Translations under genes and position numbers: made by a program
Shown here: positions 14,774-19,570 of the stretch, one piece after another
Layout: each line of letters starts with the position of its first letter
How positions within the stretch are numbered: the stretch's first letter is position 1
The notes under the pieces: model-generated
Databases searched by the model: none
What the model was told of the DNA's origin: nothing
The model's input: only the letters and a program-made list of their open reading frames with translations
Source of the DNA: Bacteroidales bacterium Bact_20
Lineage (GTDB): Bacteria; Bacteroidota; Bacteroidia; Bacteroidales; DTU049
DNA length: 19,570 bases
Direction: 5' to 3'
Assembly (NCBI GenBank): GCA_001603615.1
Contig: LUZL01000138.1
Span: 1-19,570 of the forward strand

Positions 14774-17563
14774 TTATATTTTAACAGTAATTTTGAAACT
14801 ATATATTCTAGGAATAACGCTTTTTTCAGTAGTTAATTTAACATCATTACCAGCATTTGATTTTTCAATTTGCATAAATTCTTTATTCCCACCTAAGATA
14901 TTATTAATTTGGAAATCTATAGTAAATTTATGAGCAAAAGTTTTAGAAATATTAAATTTCAGATTATGATAAGGTAATTCATATACATCTGGATTATTGG
15001 TATATGGATCTCCTACGAAAGCTATGCGTTTGCCAAAGACATTATATAGTATCGCAGCCTGTAAGTCAATAGAGTCAAATTGGAAGAACAATCCTCCATT
15101 TACCACATAAGGAGATTGTCCTTGTAGCATTCTATCATTCTCTATGCTTTCATTTTTAAACATTACATTACTTTTTATCAAAGACACATTAGCTATAGCA
15201 AACATCCATGGTAATATTTTCTTATGAATTTCACTTTCCACACCTATGGCAGTAGCGTTAGGTACATTTTGATAAGAATATTGTAAACCTGTTCCAGCAG
15301 GTATGATTTTGTATTCGATAGCATTCTGAAAAGTTTTATAAAAAATATCAAAAGAAAAAAGTTCATCCAAGGAAAAATAATATTCATAACGCAGGTTAAA
15401 ATGATTAATTGTAGCATTTTGTAAATCTGGATTACCTATTATCACAGCTTTAGCTTCATAATCGTAGAAAGCATATGGAGCTATTTCTCTGAACTGTGGC
15501 TTATCATAGGTTTTACCAAAGTTAAATTTAATTTTCATTTTTTCGTTAATATCATAACCTATTGCTAATGAAGGGCTAAAGAAAAGCATTGGGTTTTCAT
15601 AATTTACTTTATCCTCATCCATTGGAGGATTGGTAGCATCAGTAGTATATGAATTAAGTCTCATAGAGTTATATTCAGTTCTGAGACCTATATACCAAGA
15701 AAATCTATGAAATTTTTGTTGCCAAGCAGTATATATAGAATAATTAGTTTCATCAGCTGTATATGAATCACTAGGATTAGTAATTTCGTCTAAGATTATA
15801 CCATTAGAATTATTAATGTAATTATCAGTAAATATCTGCTCTGTAGGTAAATAAGCCATATCCCAATCAAACTGCATCACATTTGCTATTCTATAACCAA
15901 AATTTCTAGCTTCAAAAGAACGTTCAAGTTTACTAGCGAAAATACCCAAATGAATATTCCCGTCATAATCTTTAATTTTAATTTTTTCTATTAGTTTAGC
16001 TCCAGCACTATATTCATTTTCAGTTAAATTTTGAAACAAACGACCAGACATAGCAGGATTAGCTGTAAACATAAAATTCATAGCGTATTGACCATATCTA
16101 TCATTGTCCTCTTGATCATTTCTAATCCAAGTCAGTCTTTTATTATCTGGCTGACTCATACTAGTAGTAGTGATACTACCAAACCAATGTAAATCAGTAT
16201 TTTTACCTAATTTATGTTTTCCTGATAATTCACTTAGAAAGATATTTCTTTTTTTGTATAACATCTCATTACCACGAATGTTTATACCCCCATAATAATC
16301 TCTACCTTCTCTCCAAGTAATTTTATCTAAAGTGATATCTGTGAATAACAAAATTAAATTTAAGCTGCTATTATTAAAAATCGTATTAATAGTAGCTAGA
16401 GCACTGTTTAAATATCTAGATTCATAAGTGGTGTCTAAGAAATAAAAATTAGTATCAGGTCTATCTAAAAAACTGTTGTAATTATTATAACCAGCTCTTT
16501 CAAAAGTTGTTGTGTTGAAAGTAGAATTACTATAAAGCATTATATTACTATATAAATCAATTTTTTTAATTTTTTTATGAAAAGAATAAGCTAAAGATAG
16601 ATTAGTATTAGTCGGTGCTGTAGCATTGCTAGGAGTCCATATTCTATTTAAAGTTTTGTCTATTTGTAACCTATTCTCATTTGAGCTATTAACTATATTA
16701 GAAGGGAAATTGCTTGGTAAGGAGAAAACATTTTTTATAGGTAAAAGCAGATTGCTATTTTCACCGTAATATTGAAAATCTTTAAATGTTGTCAGTGGAT
16801 TAATAGATTGACCAAGAGCAAAGGAAAAAGAATTTTTGTCAATGTCTTCTCTCAATTTAATTTCTACTAAAGCACCACCAAAGATAGAGCTAAAGTCTGA
16901 AAATGGAGATTTGTAAATATGTATATAATCAATGAACTGAGCAGGAATAAGGTCAAAAGAGAAACTTCTCTGATCTGCTTCCATACTAGGAGCTTTTACG
17001 TTATTTAAGTAAATATTGTTGTATCTAGCACTTAGTCCTCTGACGATAATAAACTGATTTTGCATTGTAATGCCAGGGAGTCGCTTTACTACATCAGTAC
17101 TCGTTGATTCTTTGTATTTAGCTATTATTTCTTGTGAAACTCCTGTAGTGATGATAGTGTTATTTTTAATGCTGCTTAATAAAGCTATTTGATTATTATC
17201 AATTTTGGTACTCTTTATTTCTACAATTTCTAATATTTCATCTTGCTTTGATAAATAAATAGTAAAATTATTTCTTTGATTAGTTGGTATGTCTGCCACT
17301 TGAATAACTAAAGATTTATAACCAATAACAGAGATATATAATGTATCTTTTTCATTACAATTATTAATAAAAAATTTGCCATCAAAATCAGTAGTGCAGC
17401 CTTTATTACTATGATTAATTCTAATATTTACAAAGGCTATAGGATCTTTAGATGAATTATCTAATACATATCCACTAATGCTTTGAGCAATTATTATATT
17501 AGAAAATAATAATAAAACTACAAAAATGATTTGCCTTGAGAAAAGAGTCAATTGTTTGTTCAT
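14774..17563 (-). CDS. TonB-dependent outer-membrane receptor with N-terminal carboxypeptidase-regulatory-like domain
   Basis: 929 residues from the ATG at 17563. Order: signal peptide (1-27, ending SNIIIAQ), CarboxypepD_reg-like domain (about 28-115, SISGYVLDNSSKDPIAFVNI...GYKSLVIQV), plug domain (about 125-240, with STDVVKRLPGITMQNQFIIVRGLSARYNN and the GGALVEIKLRE end), then a long beta-barrel of alternating aromatic strands to PRIYSFKITVKI at the C-terminus. It would import a ligand across the outer membrane powered by TonB-ExbBD. There is no SusD-like partner beside it; instead the neighbour is the beta-helix T9SS protein. The ligand cannot be told from sequence. A TTG start 12 bases upstream would lie inside the promoter box and is rejected. 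Confidence 0.94.
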   Translation of the reverse strand: MNKQLTLFSRQIIFVVLLLFSNIIIAQSISGYVLDNSSKDPIAFVNIRINHSNKGCTTDFDGKFFINNCNEKDTLYISVIGYKSLVIQVADIPTNQRNNFTIYLSKQDEILEIVEIKSTKIDNNQIALLSSIKNNTIITTGVSQEIIAKYKESTSTDVVKRLPGITMQNQFIIVRGLSARYNNIYLNNVKAPSMEADQRSFSFDLIPAQFIDYIHIYKSPFSDFSSIFGGALVEIKLREDIDKNSFSFALGQSINPLTTFKDFQYYGENSNLLLPIKNVFSLPSNFPSNIVNSSNENRLQIDKTLNRIWTPSNATAPTNTNLSLAYSFHKKIKKIDLYSNIMLYSNSTFNTTTFERAGYNNYNSFLDRPDTNFYFLDTTYESRYLNSALATINTIFNNSSLNLILLFTDITLDKITWREGRDYYGGINIRGNEMLYKKRNIFLSELSGKHKLGKNTDLHWFGSITTTSMSQPDNKRLTWIRNDQEDNDRYGQYAMNFMFTANPAMSGRLFQNLTENEYSAGAKLIEKIKIKDYDGNIHLGIFASKLERSFEARNFGYRIANVMQFDWDMAYLPTEQIFTDNYINNSNGIILDEITNPSDSYTADETNYSIYTAWQQKFHRFSWYIGLRTEYNSMRLNSYTTDATNPPMDEDKVNYENPMLFFSPSLAIGYDINEKMKIKFNFGKTYDKPQFREIAPYAFYDYEAKAVIIGNPDLQNATINHFNLRYEYYFSLDELFSFDIFYKTFQNAIEYKIIPAGTGLQYSYQNVPNATAIGVESEIHKKILPWMFAIANVSLIKSNVMFKNESIENDRMLQGQSPYVVNGGLFFQFDSIDLQAAILYNVFGKRIAFVGDPYTNNPDVYELPYHNLKFNISKTFAHKFTIDFQINNILGGNKEFMQIEKSNAGNDVKLTTEKSVIPRIYSFKITVKI

Positions 17564-17572
17564 ATTTTTTTG

Positions 17573-17580
17573 CAAATTTA
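17573..17580 (-). promoter_or_regulatory. -7 box (TAAATTTG) of the TonB-dependent receptor gene
   Basis: Exact TAnnTTTG on the minus strand, ending 9 bases before the ATG at 17563, so the leader would be only a few bases. Just upstream (17587-17600) is a short inverted repeat CAAAG-TAAC-CTTTG of unknown meaning. Confidence 0.5.
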
Positions 17581-17789
17581 TTTAACCAAAGTAACCTTTG
17601 TTTTAATTTAATATTTATAAATTGTTAACAAAGATTAAAGAATTGTTAATTAAGTGAAAAAATGAAAAATATCTAATTGTAAAATATAAAATCAGATGAT
17701 TACAAGGATATTTTATAATTTTAATATCTTTGTTTAGATTATTAGATCAAATATTTTTCAATAACTTTATAAAATATAAAAATATTTAA

Positions 17790-17797
17790 TAATTTTG
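17790..17797 (+). promoter_or_regulatory. -7 box (TAATTTTG) of the sorting-domain-only gene
   Basis: Exact TAnnTTTG on the plus strand, ending 18 bases before the ATG at 17816. The last three bases (TTG, 17795) could be misread as a start codon. Confidence 0.5.
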
Positions 17798-17815
17798 CAA
17801 AATAAATTTCGAGTT

Positions 17816-18217
17816 ATGTCTAAAAAAATATTTTTAGTAATATTTACTTTTTTATTTGTAATAAATTTATCAAAAGGGCAAACACCCTATGATACAATAG
17901 ATGTCAGTTTGGATTATATAGAACCTTTGATCACTATGCCCAATGCATTTACACCAAATGGTGATGGTCTTAATGACTATTTCTACCCTTTTATTTATTA
18001 TAATTATCCAATTGTTAAATATGAATTAAGAATATTTAGTATTAATGGTCAGCAAGTATTCTATACTACAGATCCATATGCTAGATGGAGTGGAGATCAG
18101 CCTGACATGGCTACTATACATAATTATTCTAAATCTTTTGTTTACTATTTATATGTTCAATTCAGTAATGGAGTGAGTAAAAAGTTAAGAGGTAGCTTTT
18201 TATTGCTTATAATATGA
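17816..18217 (+). CDS. Small secreted protein consisting mainly of a type B T9SS sorting domain (gliding-motility-associated CTD)
   Basis: 133 residues. A signal peptide (MSKKIFLVIFTFLFVINLSKGQ) and a short linker of about 17 residues lead straight into the CHU_C/type B sorting domain: PNAFTPNGDGLND (42-54), then YELRIFSINGQQVFYTTD (69-86), W91, and a final strand pattern SKSFVYYLYVQF...LRGSFLLLI. There is no separate cargo domain, which is unusual since these domains normally close large surface proteins. Its stop overlaps the start of the next gene (ATGA at 18214), so the two are likely translated together. Could be a degenerate remnant, a small surface protein, or a T9SS accessory. The ATG at 17816 gives a normal signal peptide. 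Confidence 0.85.
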   Translation: MSKKIFLVIFTFLFVINLSKGQTPYDTIDVSLDYIEPLITMPNAFTPNGDGLNDYFYPFIYYNYPIVKYELRIFSINGQQVFYTTDPYARWSGDQPDMATIHNYSKSFVYYLYVQFSNGVSKKLRGSFLLLII

Positions 18218-19107
18218 AAAAATTCTTTAAGAATTTTTCTCATGTTAATATATCTGAATGGAAAGGAATATTTATTTTAGCACTTTTACTTATATTTTTT
18301 GCTATTATTCCATTGATACAAGAACCCTTTTACAGAATAGAAGTAAAAGATTTTGATAAGTTAGATAGTTTGTCTATAGAATTACAAAATCGTAAGGAAC
18401 TAGAATTTATAAATGAAAATATCACATCCTTAAATAATAAAAACCAATATTGGGGTATTAATTCTTTAGATCCTTTTGCTTTTGATCCTAATAAAATAGA
18501 TGCCAAAGATTTTAAAAAAATGGGATTTACTGATAAACAAACACAAAGTTTTATCAATTATAGAAGTGCAGGAGGAATTTTTTATACAAAAAAAGATTTC
18601 AAAAAATTATATTTTGTTAATGATGAAATATACGAATTATTGGCTCCATACATACTTTTACCAGATAGCATTAGTTATAAAAAAGAAGATAAAAAGTTTA
18701 AAAATAATTTATTAATAGAGCTAAATACCGTAGATAGTTTAAATTTAATAAAAGTTCCTGGAATAGGTGCATATAGAGCAAAAAAGATATTAGAATTGAG
18801 AAATAAACTTGGTGGATTTACTGATTATGATCAATTAAAAATGATATATGGTTTTAATGATTCCTTGATAGAAACTATTAAACCTTATATTACTATAAAT
18901 CCATATATTATCAAAAAAATAAATATTAATCAAGCCAATATTAAAGATATGGCACGTCATCCATATATAGGTTACAATTTATCAATTTCTATTTATAATT
19001 ATAGGCAAAATCATGGCGATTATAAATATTTAGAAGAACTAAAAAATCTAAAATTAATAAACGATAGTATTTATAATAAAATATTGCCATACATTACTGT
19101 ACAATAA
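18214..19107 (+). CDS. Membrane-anchored helix-hairpin-helix (ComEA-like) protein
   Basis: 297 residues with one membrane segment near the N-terminus (about 17-36, GIFILALLLIFFAIIPLI) and no clear cleavage site. Three helix-hairpin-helix units follow: about 93-150 (IDAKDFKKMGFTDKQTQSFINYR), 168-227 (IELNTVDSLNLIKVPGIGAYRAKKILELR, the most canonical, with PGIGAYRAKKI) and 237-297 (ININQANIKDMARHPYIGYNLSISIYNYR). ComEA-type HhH proteins bind DNA non-specifically at the cell surface during uptake, but the role of this common Bacteroidota version is not known. It overlaps the preceding small T9SS protein by 4 bases, indicating translational coupling. No other competence gene is in the window. Confidence 0.88.
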   Translation: MKKFFKNFSHVNISEWKGIFILALLLIFFAIIPLIQEPFYRIEVKDFDKLDSLSIELQNRKELEFINENITSLNNKNQYWGINSLDPFAFDPNKIDAKDFKKMGFTDKQTQSFINYRSAGGIFYTKKDFKKLYFVNDEIYELLAPYILLPDSISYKKEDKKFKNNLLIELNTVDSLNLIKVPGIGAYRAKKILELRNKLGGFTDYDQLKMIYGFNDSLIETIKPYITINPYIIKKININQANIKDMARHPYIGYNLSISIYNYRQNHGDYKYLEELKNLKLINDSIYNKILPYITVQ

Positions 19108-19171
19108 AAGTATCAATAATATTTATCTATCAAATTGAATAAAAACGATTTTAATTTTCATAAAAATTTAT

Positions 19172-19179
19172 TAACTTTA
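19172..19179 (+). promoter_or_regulatory. Possible -7 box (TAACTTTA) of the PrkA-like gene
   Basis: Seven of eight bases match TAnnTTTG (final A for G), 16 bases before the ATG at 19196. The 88-base gap from the preceding gene has no terminator, so readthrough is also possible. Confidence 0.3.
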
Positions 19180-19195
19180 CAAAAACAAAATTTTT

Positions 19196-19570
19196 ATGAC
19201 AAGTGAAAACAAAAAATATATAGATACTAGTGATAATGAGACTAATGAATTAGAAAAATTATTAGAATTAACAAAACAAATAAGAGAAAAAGAACAAAGA
19301 CATCCTATCAATTTCAATGATTTTTTATTTTTATTATCTAATGAACCAAAACAGATCTTAAGAAATATATTTCAACTTTTCCATGATATGGTACAATATC
19401 ACGTACCTGATGGAGTAGATGAATATGAGAATGATATAGACAATGTAGGATTTCGAGAATATGATCTTTCTAAATTATTAATAGAAGATGTAGGCACTCC
19501 TTTTTTTAGTGATAGATTATTTGCGAATAGATTTATGCAAATGACAGAAGATATTAGCAAAGGTATCAAT
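19196..19570 (+). CDS. prkA: PrkA-type serine kinase/AAA ATPase, N-terminal part (runs off the window)
   Basis: 125 codons are visible before the edge. After a charged, probably coiled start (NELEKLLELTKQIREKEQ) comes the conserved opening of the Bacteroidota PrkA-like family: HPINFNDFLFLLSNEPKQ (about 36-53), LRNIFQLFHDMVQYHV, DGVDEYENDIDN, and TPFFSDRLFANRFMQM (101-116). The P-loop would lie just past the edge, so ATPase function cannot be confirmed here. PrkA works with YeaH and SpoVR in stress/stationary responses; spoVR is 6.3 kb upstream in this window. Assignment is from recalled family sequence. Confidence 0.8.
   Translation, partial: MTSENKKYIDTSDNETNELEKLLELTKQIREKEQRHPINFNDFLFLLSNEPKQILRNIFQLFHDMVQYHVPDGVDEYENDIDNVGFREYDLSKLLIEDVGTPFFSDRLFANRFMQMTEDISKGIN

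Noticed and set aside
1..19570. tRNA, rRNA, CRISPR, phage or transposase sequences
   Set aside because: The intergenic gaps are short and AT-rich; no cloverleaf-like GC islands, regularly spaced repeats or mobile-element proteins were seen on reading both strands, though no covariance search was possible.

Overview
The window looks like an AT-rich, anaerobic member of the Bacteroidota. The pointers are four or five proteins with type IX secretion (T9SS) C-terminal sorting domains, a TonB-dependent receptor with an N-terminal carboxypeptidase-regulatory-like domain, a PD40/OmpA envelope protein, no Shine-Dalgarno-like sites, and repeated TAnnTTTG promoter boxes just upstream of genes. A trimeric [FeFe] hydrogenase indicates fermentative, H2-forming metabolism. 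A family or genus cannot be named from this sequence alone.

Layout. 1-1161 (+) is the 3' part of a PD40/OmpA envelope protein. 1356-3146 (+) is lepA (elongation factor 4), followed by a strong symmetrical terminator shared with the convergent hydrogenase operon. 3223-6688 (-) is a compact hydC-hydB-hydA operon for an NADH-linked [FeFe] hydrogenase; its flavin subunit is short. 6689-7006 is an AT-rich divergent promoter region. 7007-11119 (+) is an operon of three T9SS cargo genes: a C25-like peptidase, an eight-bladed FG-GAP/PQQ-like propeller broken by a one-base frameshift, and a two-FnIII protein. 11241-12854 (+) is spoVR with its own promoter and a perfect hairpin behind it. 12948-14531 (-) is a T9SS-exported parallel beta-helix protein and 14774-17563 (-) a TonB-dependent receptor, separated by a terminator hairpin. 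17816-19107 (+) holds a tiny protein that is almost only a type B T9SS sorting domain, overlapping by 4 bases a membrane-anchored helix-hairpin-helix protein. 19196 to the edge (+) is the 5' end of a PrkA-type kinase/ATPase gene.

How the genes fit together. HydABC would reoxidise NADH by making H2. The T9SS cargo genes and the receptor build surface and uptake functions. SpoVR and PrkA belong to a conserved stress/starvation module (PrkA-YeaH-SpoVR) that is usually contiguous; here the receptor block and two small genes lie between them, and no YeaH gene is inside the window. Several starts that a simple ORF caller would place at TTG lie inside promoter boxes, so the ATG starts given here are preferred. 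No tRNA, rRNA, CRISPR array, insertion sequence or phage gene was seen. No wholly new system is proven; the best leads are the shared 26-base promoter element, the short HydB, the near-identical sorting-domain DNA in neighbouring genes, and the sorting-domain-only protein coupled to the HhH membrane protein.
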